A stretch of 32,769 nt of DNA from the NCBI RefSeq assembly GCF_000208925.1, contig NW_001915048.1:1-32769 (forward strand), read 5' to 3'. Position numbers and translations under genes: made by a program. Shown piece by piece: positions 20,040 through 29,689 of this stretch. The notes under the pieces are model-generated. The model did no database searches and had not been told where the DNA came from. It saw nothing but the letters and a program-made list of their open reading frames with translations. Positions within the stretch are counted from its first letter, which is position 1. Every line of letters begins with the position of its first letter. This DNA is from Entamoeba histolytica HM-1:IMSS. Its lineage: Eukaryota; Evosea; Mastigamoebida; Endamoebidae.

Positions 20040-21975
20040 GGGGATTAAAATAAGCAAAGAAATAATGCATCTAAATAATTTACAAAAAAGAAAAAAAGAT
20101 GCAAAAAAAATTGCATCCATAGAATATTCCATTTATTATATTTTGCTCCTAAAATAAATAATAAATAAAAAGTATGATAAATACAGAATATGTAAATATT
20201 TATGTTTATATTTTATTATCACTTGTAGTCATTTTGTATGAAATATTAATGAAGTAGATGTTTTAATTATTCATATTTATTTTTATTATTTTTATTCTTT
20301 TATTTATATGTTATTTATCTATCGTATTTTTATATTTATTTCTCTGTTTATAATATGTATATCTTTGTATTCTTCTTATTATCTATATATTATTATATTC
20401 TTCTTATTTTATGTTTTTTATTTATATTATTTAGATTTTCTTATTGTTATTCTTTTCTATTTAGATGTATTTGTTTATTTGTTTATTCATCTTATTCATT
20501 TTTATATTATTATCATTTTTATATTATTATCATTTATATCTATTTTCATTTTATATTTATTCTCTTTTGTTTTATATTATTTTTATCTTTTATCTTTTAT
20601 ACTTTGAATTTATTATTATATCATTGATTATCATTTCTCCTTTTATTTATCATTTATTCTTATTATTCTTTTGTTTTTTATATTCTATATCATATATTCA
20701 TATCATTTTCATTTATATTTTATTAAATATTATATGTTATAATAACATAACACTTATGATTGATTATATAATAAACATCATGATGAAGTTATACATATAA
20801 ATAATAACATAAAAAAGAGTAAAATATTTTTCATTAATAAAATATTGTTAATCATTTTACACAATTAAATTAGACACTTTTATTTCATATTTCTAATTTT
20901 TACAATAAAAAATACACTTTTTATTTCTTCTTTTATCATCTCTTTGTGATTTATTATTTTTATATTCTTCTTCTACTTTATTTTTATTCTTTTATATATT
21001 TATATTCTTTTTATATTATTTGTTTTTCATTGTTGTTTCTATTTCTTTCTTCTATTATTTATCAATTTTATATTCATTTATTCTTTTTATTTCTTTTTTA
21101 TTAATTCTTGAGTATTGTATATTTCTTTATTATTTCATTTGTGTATTATCAAATTATATGTTTTATTGATTTTATGTTGAACAAAATATTGAATAATTCA
21201 ATATTTTCATTCTTAATTATTCATTCTTTATTCTGAAATGTTGTGTATATTTATTATATTAAATGAATATGATGAATGAATATCAATATTATTGTTTATT
21301 TGATTTTAAAAAATAATAAATGAATATGAAATAATAAATGAAATAAAATAATGAAGACAATGAAATGATAATGAAATAGAATAATCTAATATTGAACAAA
21401 TCAAATAAAGAATATATTGAATATATCATTATTGTTACTTTATTATTTGTTATTTCAATTATTAAATATTAATAAATTATTCATGAATATTTAATTGATA
21501 TTTTACAATTTCATTTTCATTTTATTTAATAAATGAAATATGAATAATAAATGAATGAATAATAATTTAATATATGAAATAATAAAAAGAAAGATAAATA
21601 ATAAAGAAATATGATGTATTTAATATATAATATAATTTATTATCAAATATAATAATATCAAATGATGAATTATTTTTATTTCAAAATATTTTGCATCAAT
21701 AAAATATGTTGCTAAATATTTTGCATCATTAAATTTTGCATCATTAAATTTTGCGCTTTTTTTATTTGTTGAAATAAAATTTGCATCCTTTATTTTTTTC
21801 TTTCTATTCTTCTTTTATCATCTCTTTTGTTTTATTACACTTTATCTTCTTTCTTTTTATATTCTCTCCTTTCTACTTTTATTCTTTCTTCATCTTCATC
21901 TACTTCTTACTTTCTTTTTATTCTTTTATATCATTCATTCTCTTCTTTTTCAATTATTTGCTTTTTTTCGTTGCC
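20040..21975 (-). mobile_element. AT-rich TIR-like element, copy D (long form, about 1.94 kb)
   Basis: The right end GCTTTTTTTCGTTGCC (21975) is as in copy C. The left end is degenerate (GGGGATTAAAATAAGCAAAG at 20040), so this TIR has lost the TACG core. The right 1.33 kb is nearly identical to copy C, while the left part is diverged by substitutions and indels. The GATGCAAA palindrome near 20100 is kept. The GGCAACG end cuts the 3' end of the repeat-protein gene that reads into it. No target-site duplication (AATTATAA against TTCTAAAT). Confidence 0.8.
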
Positions 21976-24478
21976 TTCTAAATCTAATGTCATTCATTCT
22001 TTTCAATACAAGTTCTTCTTTACATTGTGAGATAATGCCTTTAATTCCACTACTATTAGTTATAAATACTTTGTTACACAACTCACTTGAACTAATATTA
22101 GACATTTCTGAATTTTCAATACGTACAATATCAACACCTGTATTATGAAAACTTCTTCTTATTAAAATACCTACCATTTTACTATCAACAACTTCTAATG
22201 ACTTTTTATCTCCATAAATTTCAAATTCAATATTTTCACATTTGTTAAGTAATAATGATCTTACACATCCAATTTTTGTGTAAGTTTCATATCCAATATC
22301 TTGTTTTTCTTTATGATTTTTACATTTAACCATTTTGATATTTCCATATTCTTCATATTCTCCTTCAATTATTATATCCTCACTGTTTTCTATTGTAATA
22401 TCACTATTAATATCACTTTGAATTTTAATACGACTGTCGTATCCATTTCTTATTATAACATGTTTCTTGTCTGTTTCTATTTCTATGTCTTTCTTTTCAT
22501 TATTCATATCTATTATTTCTCTATCTTCTTTTATATTCTTCTTTGTTTCTGGAATACTACATTCTTCATTATCTATTGTGGTGATTTCTTCAAGATTATC
22601 TAATTTCCCTGTAATTTCTGTATTTTTACATCTTGTTATTTTCATTTCATTATTTTCATTCTTCTTAATTATGATTTGGCAATTCTCACATTCATCAATA
22701 TATAATTTCTTACATTTATCAAATAACTCTTCAAAAATATAATCTTTCATTGACACAATATATATCTCTTCGGCTTCTTTCAGTGGTATTTTAATATATT
22801 CTTCAATTGATTTAAAGACAATTCTCTTTGGTTTAACATCATTTTCATTGATTGTAGATTCAACTACTTTCAATGATTTACATTTTTCATTTCCTTTAAT
22901 ACTAACTTCTTTAGATTCAATAATTGTTAATTTATTAATTGGACACTTTGTTTTAAATTCAATATTATTTCCTTCTATTATATCAATGTTTTGTTCATTG
23001 TTTGCTTCGATTTCAATTTTGAAATTCTCACATTTTTCAATACAAATATCAGATGATTTGTTTGTTGTTAATTTGAATTGTGTTTGTTTATTATCTTCTA
23101 ATTTCATTCTTTCAATACTTTCTGTTTTAACACTAATTTGACTTTCTACACAATTATTCATGTCAATATTTTTTAATTTATTTGCTACTAAATTAATATG
23201 TAAATTACAACAACTAATTAATTGAATTTCTTCAAGATTTTGGAATGTGGTTATATTTTCTTGTATTTCTTTCCAATATCTTCTTTTATTGGTTGTAATT
23301 CCTTGTTTTTCTTTCATTTCATTTACTTTTATTCCTTTTCCATGTAGTTTTATTTGTTTTAAATTATTTACTGATAGAAATTCAATTGAAGAATTGATAT
23401 AATTCATTTCTAAACATTCAATGTATTGTTGATTTATTATAATATTTGAATCTCTTGTTTGAACATAAAGGTATTTGATATATTCAGGTAATTGTGGTAT
23501 TTCATGTAATTTGATTTTTTGGTTTAGAACAAAGTCTGGTAATAACGTTTTATAACATGTAATTGAATCTACATAAAAGTCATTAAGAATCTTGTATACT
23601 TTCTATTTTCTTCTTTATTCATATCTTCAATATTAACTCTAATACCACATCCATCATTAACACTAGTTGGATTAAATGATGTTATTTTTTATTTGAAAAT
23701 AATGAACTACTTGGTGATTTAAAAAATTTAATATTTCTTTCATTGTTTTGTTCAGACAAAACTATACTTGAAGAATAAATTGTAATTCCTTTTGGTATAT
23801 CTATTTCTTTTTCTTGTTTAATAGGAATTTCTCTTTCATAAATGAGAATGATATTTTTATTCTCTCGAGCTTTAATTCCATTAACATTATTTGACACATA
23901 AGTTATCATTTCACTTGGATAAAGTGATTCTTCTATTTTCATTTTATCAAATGTTTCATTAAATACCTTTGAAACCATTTCATTACTTCTTATTTTAATT
24001 CCTTTCTTCATATTTTGAATGATAATTTCTATTATTTCATCTGAGGCATAAGAAAAATAAATCAAAGACTCTACTTTTTGAATAATTTTAGACATTCTTT
24101 CTCTGTCTTCTTTTGTAATACTTGTTTGTTGTTGACCAAATATTTTGTTTGTATCATTTCCTGTTGTTGAAAATACAAAACTATCAAAATTATAATTTCT
24201 GATATTCTCAACTTTCATTAATATTGACTCATCAACTGGAAGTAAATTACAATTACATGTTGGTGGATTAAATATTCTACAAAATTGATTAACATCTTTT
24301 TCCGATGTAAACATTGATTAACTTTCAATGAGTGAATTGCAGCATTTCTTGTTAATCATTTCAATGTTTTTTGAATGTCATTCATGTCTTTAACATGAAG
24401 TGCTACTTTCATCAAATAAACCATATCTAGTTGTTTCATTTCTCTTCTTTTATAATTTCTTGATTTAGTGACTTTCAT
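21950..24478 (-). pseudogene. Long short-repeat protein (LRR/BspA-like or beta-helix type), frameshifted and 3'-truncated
   Basis: One gene read through several lesions. The start at 24478 gives the N-terminus MKVTKSRNYKRREMKQLDMV then YLMKVALHVKDMNDIQKTLK. This is the style of N-terminal domain seen before leucine-rich or BspA-like repeats in Entamoeba. Lesions: TGA at 24356-24358, a frame change near 24318, another near 23690 (after SSSLFSNKK) and another near 23605. From about 23600 to 21975 the frame is open (about 540 codons, with NQKIKLHEIPQLPEYIKYLY, and MNYINSS at 23407). It is made of short strand-forming repeats such as IEKCENFKIEIEANNEQNID and ENSEDIIIEGEYEEYGNIKM, with a recurring hydrophobic-x-x-C-x-N pattern. 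The last native residues are MNDIRFR; RQRKKANN and the stop come from element D. The function of the family is unknown to me. Confidence 0.75.
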
Positions 24479-24503
24479 TTAATCGTTCAATTTCTTTATT
24501 TTT

Positions 24504-24510
24504 AGTTCAT
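24504..24510 (-). promoter_or_regulatory. GAAC box upstream of the repeat-protein pseudogene
   Basis: ATGAACT on the minus strand, exact to the core of the Entamoeba GAAC element, 26-32 nt before the ATG at 24478. A second GAAC lies at about 24485. This supports the upstream start. Confidence 0.5.
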
Positions 24511-24653
24511 CTTATTCGTCACAGACACAATTCTATTTATAGTGGAATAACTCTTTTTGAATAATTTTATTTAAAAATTACTATAAACGTTAATATGGCA
24601 TTTCTGAAATACCACATACAAAACACTAAAACAAATTCAAACTTCGATTCTCC

Positions 24654-24805
24654 AAGTTATTATCTGATTATGATAGTACATTTGAATGGAAATTGTATTA
24701 ATCATACGTTGATGAATGAATAATAATGAAGTATTATGGTTGAATATTATTTGTTGGAAGAGAAGAAAATGTATTTATTAAGATGAAATTAGAAGTGTTA
24801 TAATG
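24654..24805 (+). pseudogene. Possible TLDc-domain fragment
   Basis: The frame reads KLLSDYDSTFEWKLY, stop, SYVDE, stop, IIMKYYG, stop, then ILFVGREENVFIKMKLEVL. The order SDYDS..W..., a short helix, and a strand ILFVGREENVF resembles LFDSD..DW ... IIIIIEDEDGNRF of the TLDc genes here. Three stops within 50 codons; similarity is weak, so the call is tentative. Confidence 0.3.
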
Positions 24806-25208
24806 AATAATATCAAAAGAAAAGGAATATTTGATGATATTAATAATAAAAGAAAATAGTTATAATAATATAAGTGGTAATGAAATATTCAATCAACATT
24901 AAAAAAGAAAATAAAGAAGAAGTTAATTAAAATTAAAGTAAAAATTAAAGAAAAAGATAAAAAGACGAATTAAATTGAATGAATTTTGAAGAAAACAATA
25001 ATAAAGAAATAAAACAAAAGAAGAATGATTTATTCACAAAACAAGAAGAAAATCTACAAATAAATAAAACAAATAAATTACTCATCTTTTAAAAAGTGAA
25101 GTTATAAGATTAGACTCATTTAATCAATGAAGAATGAAATATAAATGTATTAATATTTAATTATCTAATTTTTATTAAAGAATTTCACATTTTTTTTAAT
25201 TTCTTATT
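24806..25208. other. AT-rich spacer
   Basis: Lys/Asn-rich broken frames on the plus strand (AAAGAAAA-type runs) without a readable protein pattern. Nothing further supported. Confidence 0.4.
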
Positions 25209-25910
25209 TTAATATGAATATTTTATTATTGAATTACACTTTACTTTTCTTTCTATTATATCATTTACTTTCATTTGAATGTATTGTTTAGTATTTTCTT
25301 TTATTTTATGTGATATTTTAATATATTTAATATATTCTTTTTCATTATTTACATTAATGTTTATCACTTTTATAATGCTTTCAATTTGTTCATTTCTTAA
25401 TTTCTTATATAATTTCTTATTTAACAAATTAATTCAAAACAATACATCACTTCAATTAAAATTCTATTTCTTTCTTTTGTTGTATTTCTTCTTGTATTTT
25501 CATTATACTTTCTGTTTCATTTATTATTCTTACAATTTTACATCTATCATTCATTTATTTAATTGGATTTTTGTTTTTAATTTCTTCTTCATTTGTTTTA
25601 ATGTATTTTCTTCAATGTCTGTTGTTTTTTCTTTAAACTCTTCTTTAGTTTTTTCAATTATCTTTTTCTTTTTGATTGAATATACTTCTTGAAGAATATC
25701 ATACCATCTTTTTCTTTTATCTTCTTACTTCTTGAGTATTTCTTCATATTCTCCTTTGTTTCATTCACTTGTTATTCTTTTTATTCTTTCTTGTATATCA
25801 TTTATTGTTAATCATTTATATTTGTTATTTGTATAATCTTTATTATTATTGTACTTATCTTGTTTTTATTTGTTTTTTGTGTGTCTTTCATCTTCTAATC
25901 CTTTTTCCAT
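25209..25910 (-). pseudogene. Decayed coiled-coil gene
   Basis: Reading the minus strand from MEKGLEDERHTKNK (25910) gives, through about ten stops and frame changes, a consistently Lys/Glu/Ile-rich helical protein. Pieces include LTINDIQERIKRITSE, KGEYEEILKK, KRKRWYDILQEVYSIKKKKI, IEKTKEEFKEKTTDIEENTL, and an open 72-codon end (25209-25427: LYKKLRNEQIESIIKVININ...). This is the pattern of a long coiled-coil protein. It could be the N-terminal type found before TLDc domains, but no TLDc follows on this strand. Function not recognised. Confidence 0.5.
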
Positions 25911-26422
25911 GGTATTTCATTTATCATTATTATTTCTTTGTCATTTATTGCTAATGACATTCATTTCTTATATGACATTGAATTTCTATGACTTGTTTGC
26001 TTTTCTTTATAATACACAAATGATTTACACAATAACAATGGTATTAAAATTTGTTTTATATCCTGCATTGGAAAATATATTCAATAAAATAATACAAAAA
26101 GAAATAAAGAAAATAATAACATAAATAATGAAATGATTTGTTTAAAAGGATTTAAAATATGAATTATAAAAACCAGAAGTTAAACATATGTTAAACAATA
26201 GAATATTAATAATAATCAACAAGAAAGAAATGATGAAATTAAAAAGAAAATCATAAATTAAATTTTTAATTATTGATTGAAAAAAAAGAAATTGAATTTC
26301 ATGAATAAGAATGATGTTGAATTCTTTTATTGTTTATATTTTCATTTTCTATTTATTTTCATATCCAATTAAATTATTTAGAGTGTTTAAAAGAAATTAA
26401 AATCATCTAATAAATTTATATA

Positions 26423-26806
26423 ATGAAATTACTAGAAAAACCAACAAAATTACTTTTTATTGAAGAAACAGATAATTGTATAAGTTCATTTGTTATTTTT
26501 ATTTTAAAAAATACTTTCAATATAAATACTGATTAAACTCAGAAACAAAACAATTTAATGATTTCAGAGAATGACAGAAGTGATGTATATATTATTGATA
26601 CTTCTAGAATTTATGGATATGATAGAATTAATAAAGAGAATAATCAAAATATTGATGAAAGTGTCAAAAATACAAAACTACAATGAATTATACTAACAAG
26701 TAATTTTAATGTAGACAACCTTTCTAATAATCTTCAGTCTCCATTTAAAGTTATATCTGACATTTATCCAATAAAAGAATTTCTAAAGAGGTTGTATAAT
26801 GAATAA
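26423..26806 (+). pseudogene. Short gene with two in-frame stops, unrecognised
   Basis: One uninterrupted frame of 128 codons from ATG (26423) to TAA (26806) holds only two internal stops: TAA after FNINTD and TGA after KNTKLQ. Readable parts are MKLLEKPTKLLFIEETDNCI, SSFVIFILKNTFNINTD, NDRSDVYIIDTSRIYGYDRI, IILTSNFNVDNLSNNLQSPF and KVISDIYPIKEFLKRLYNE. The alternating strand/helix pattern with YIIDTS and IILTSNF strands suggests an alpha/beta fold such as a receiver or Rossmann-like domain; this is a structural guess only. Two single-base changes would account for the loss, so it is a recent pseudogene or a fast-evolving family member. Confidence 0.55.
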
Positions 26807-27185
26807 CTAAATGATATAATTTGATACAATAAAAAAGAAACATGAAAAAGGTTGATTTGAAAAAGAAGAAATGATTAAATTTATTATCAAAATTAGTTAA
26901 TTAAGTGTTAATAGATTTTTCATATATTCTTCCTAGTTTAGTGGAGATTAATCCCTGAGCTGTTTAAAAAAGAGTAATCTCTTTGTTTAACTTATCATTT
27001 ATGTTTTTCTTGCAAATTGAGAAAATCACTTCTTTGTTTTATTTTTTCTTATTAATGTCTTCTCATCCTTCTTCTGCTTATTTCTTCTTTTTAACCTTTT
27101 GTTTATTTTCTGTCTTAATTTTAAACATTTTCTTTTTCCTTTTTTCTTAATTTTATGAATGAGAGAAGAGAGTATTTCATTCCCA
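26807..27185. other. AT-rich spacer
   Basis: No coding frame seen. A somewhat less AT-rich patch at about 26930-26990 (GATTAATCCCTGAGCTG...) holds imperfect inverted matches GAGATTAATCCC / AAGAGTAATCTC, without a clear meaning. Confidence 0.35.
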
Positions 27186-27189
27186 CTAT

Positions 27190-27360
27190 ATTATTATGTT
27201 TAATTTTCTTTTAGTATTACCCACACTTTAGTACTTCCTTATATTACACCATGTAATATTCTATCATAATATCTTGCTCCACCCTTTGCAGTTTTACCTA
27301 ATACATTTCTAATTCAAATACACCGTCATAACCAGATAATTACCATTAAAATTGAAGTTT
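27190..27360 (-). pseudogene. Small gene fragment, unrecognised
   Basis: The minus strand reads LSGYDGVFELEM, then after a frame change LGKTAKGGARYYDRILHGVI, one TAA, then GSTKVWVILK. The Gly/Lys-rich segment with aromatic pairs is unlike the low-complexity background and looks like part of a globular protein. Nothing readable lies on either side. Family not recognised. Confidence 0.4.
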
Positions 27361-27848
27361 GAATTATATTAATGTTTTTGTGTAGTGTTTCAGACATGCT
27401 ACATTTGATATTTCAATTTTTTACAAGACAAATAAATAACATCAGAATTTCAAAAAAATTATAAACCTATTACAAACTAAAATACTCTTTTCTTATACAT
27501 CTTTATCATTTTGATATATAAAACCAAATAATTCTCTACTTAAATTATGAGAGAATGTTCTGTTCACTAAAATAAAATAAATGATGTTAAATATAAAATG
27601 TCATAACACAATATAATATAAAAATTAATCAACCAAAGTAAATTCTTCCTCCTTCAGGTTTTTATTTTTTGATTTATATTAAAGTTAGAAAGTAAATAAG
27701 TATAAAAGAAATAAAATTATGTCAAAGAGTTATGTTTTTCACTATTTATAAAATTGGCAGAGGTGAATTTATTCCACAAAAGAATAAAAAAATAATTTTA
27801 AAAATAATTTTTGAAGTTTTTAGTATAAATTAAATTAATTAATTCATA
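27361..27848. other. AT-rich spacer upstream of the 27893 gene
   Basis: No convincing coding frame, repeat or RNA gene. This would hold the distal upstream region of the plus-strand gene at 27893. Confidence 0.35.
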
Positions 27849-27858
27849 GTTTAAAAAG
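27849..27858 (+). promoter_or_regulatory. TATA-like box of the 27893 gene
   Basis: GTTTAAAAAG, close to the Entamoeba consensus GTATTTAAA(G/C), 35-44 nt before the ATG at 27893. It supports the upstream start rather than the later Met at about 28038. Confidence 0.45.
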
Positions 27859-27892
27859 AATATAAATATTAAAATAAACTTGTTATTTAGTT

Positions 27893-29177
27893 ATGAAAGA
27901 GGAATTGAAAAGTTCAAAAAAAAAATCATAATTTGGGGTATAACTATTTAAAATCTAAAAATACCAATGATGCTTATTTTATTTTTAGTTACAGTTATTT
28001 ATTTAACCTAGGTGATAACTACATTTTCATTAAAGATATGGCAAAAAGACTAGATAAAGTTCCAAGACTTCAAAAGGCAACTTTAACTGCTCAAACTAAA
28101 ATGAAGTCAACAAACTCTAGAAGAATGTATATATTAGCTGGGTGTTACTACTTAATAACAAAAGGATGGTCATTTCTTTTTTCAAAAGAACAAAGAATAG
28201 CAAAAAAATTACACCACTTCTTCCCTATTCAAAAGATATGGAACGAAAATGGAGTAATAATATTTGATAAAGACTTTGAATATGAAGTAGTTCAAGAAGA
28301 GAAAGAAGCCAAATTAAAATTTGATACTGAAGGAATTCCAATAAAGAAAAGGGAAATTGTAATAAGTGAAAAACCAGATAAGAGGAGATTAGTTTACAAT
28401 GAACTTGTTGTTATGAATATCATTAATGAATATTATATGAAGTACAATGAACTTGGGAGTGATAATAGTTTGGCACACACAAAAGTATCAAAAAATACAA
28501 TTAGTAGTCAACAATATACAAAACTTCCATTAGTAAAGAAAGATGGGAAATGTATTGGTATTTATAAGAAAATAGAAGTATTAAATACAACAGGAACTTT
28601 AGTATATGACTTTCTTTGCCAATATCTAACAAAAGAAAGGGGTTCTCAAAAAAAGTGTGAAGGTGTTTTTATTGGGGACATATGTTGTTTAAATAAAACA
28701 ATATATGGAAACATTCTTTTGGGATTCTCAAAAGAAGAATTTTTGGATCAAGCTATTGATGAAAGTAAATTCGATTGTTTTAATGACAAAGTTAGTTGTC
28801 CATCATTAGTATCTTGTTTATCAGTTGCTCCATGTCAACGATTAAATGAAGGTGTTAAAATTCAACCACCACAATCTCCTACTAACATTAGTAACTCAAT
28901 GGAAGATAACCCATTAAATAACATTAGAGGTTCTCCTTTTGTTGAGTATCAAAGTACAGTGTTTGATTATAGTAATAAAGTATTTCCAATTAATAATGGT
29001 GAAATACTTCACCAAATTGAAGACTCAAGTAATAAAGGAGTTATTCCACAGAATAACGAGTCTGAGTCATATGTTGATATGAATAGATATAAGAATAATA
29101 AAGAATATCTACAAATCGATCATTTGTCAGATATGGGACTTAAAGAATATGGGTTTATTCAAGGTATGTATTACTAA
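27893..29177 (+). CDS. Unknown conserved-looking protein, about 427 residues, with A10 frameshift near the start
   Basis: From TAA at 29175-29177 the frame is open back to about 27925. The first in-frame ATG is at about 28038 (MAKRLDKVPRLQKATLTAQT), but the sequence before it (GYNYLKSKNTNDAYFIFSYS, YLFNLGDNYIFIKD) also looks coding. An ATG at 27893 (MKEELKSSKK) joins this frame if the A10 run at 27916-27925 is one base shorter, so either a homopolymer error or a real 1-nt frameshift is present. Plan: a basic N-terminal region with RRMYILAGCYYLITKGWSFL, a middle region with KRREIVISEKPDKRRLVYNE and YDFLCQYLTKERG, clustered Cys (GVFIGDICCLN; SCPSLVSCLSVAPCQ), and a disordered Pro/Ser/Asn-rich tail from about residue 310. 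There is no signal peptide or membrane span. It is less AT-rich than its neighbours and its open frame is long, so it is probably functional. Function not recognised. Confidence 0.65.
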
Positions 29178-29260
29178 TTTTGAATAAATTCATGGGTTTT
29201 AAGTAATTTTTTGTTCATTTTATGAAGAGTTTCAATATTTTAATTTTGTGTGAAAAAGTC

Positions 29261-29645
29261 AATTAATAGAATATCTACATTAGATTTACTTCAAATTGAG
29301 AAGTGAGTATTTGAACTTCATCAATAAAGAATGATAGTGATGTAGAGTTTAATGCAAACAAATGAGAGTTAGAATGTTCATCAACGGATATATCACAAGA
29401 AATAATATGAAAAGAAAGACAAGAAATAAAGTTATGGGATAAATTACAAAAAAAAGGAAAAAACAAGAAAAAAGAACTAAATAAAGAAAAAAAAAAAAAA
29501 ATATCAATTAATAGATATATCCTCAATTGAATTTTATGAATATCGAGAAGTGATTATTTCAGTTTCTTCAATATGCTCTATTTGTGTAATAGAGTTCATT
29601 TCTAGCATGCTCGCATTAGATTGTTCTTCTTCTAATTTGCTGCAA
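29261..29645. repeat. Diverged direct duplication of an about 140-bp unit
   Basis: Unit 1 (about 29259-29402) and unit 2 (about 29504-29648) align along their length. Both begin AATTAATAGA.ATATC, share GAGAAGTGA.TATTT and TTC.TCAATA, and end near CAAGAA. On the minus strand both read similar peptides: SCDISVDEHSNSHLFALNS and SCSKLEEEQSNASMLEMNS, followed by VQILTSQFE / TEIITSRYS. They lie just 3' of the second LINE fragment, so they may be its 3' end present twice, or a decayed gene repeat. The about 100 bp between them is A-rich, with an A15 run at 29487-29501. Confidence 0.55.
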
Positions 29646-29689
29646 GAATTGAATGTGTAAAACATTAAGTCTTTCATATTTTTTATTAT

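Noticed and set aside
29487..29501. A15 run as a LINE poly(A) tail.
   Set aside because: LINE copy 2 is on the minus strand, so its tail would appear as T on the plus strand. This A run has the wrong polarity.
29275..29526. Minus-strand 83-codon ORF with a signal-like Phe-rich N-terminus.
   Set aside because: The hydrophobic start comes from an A15 tract and A-rich DNA read in antisense. The rest is one copy of the diverged duplicated unit.
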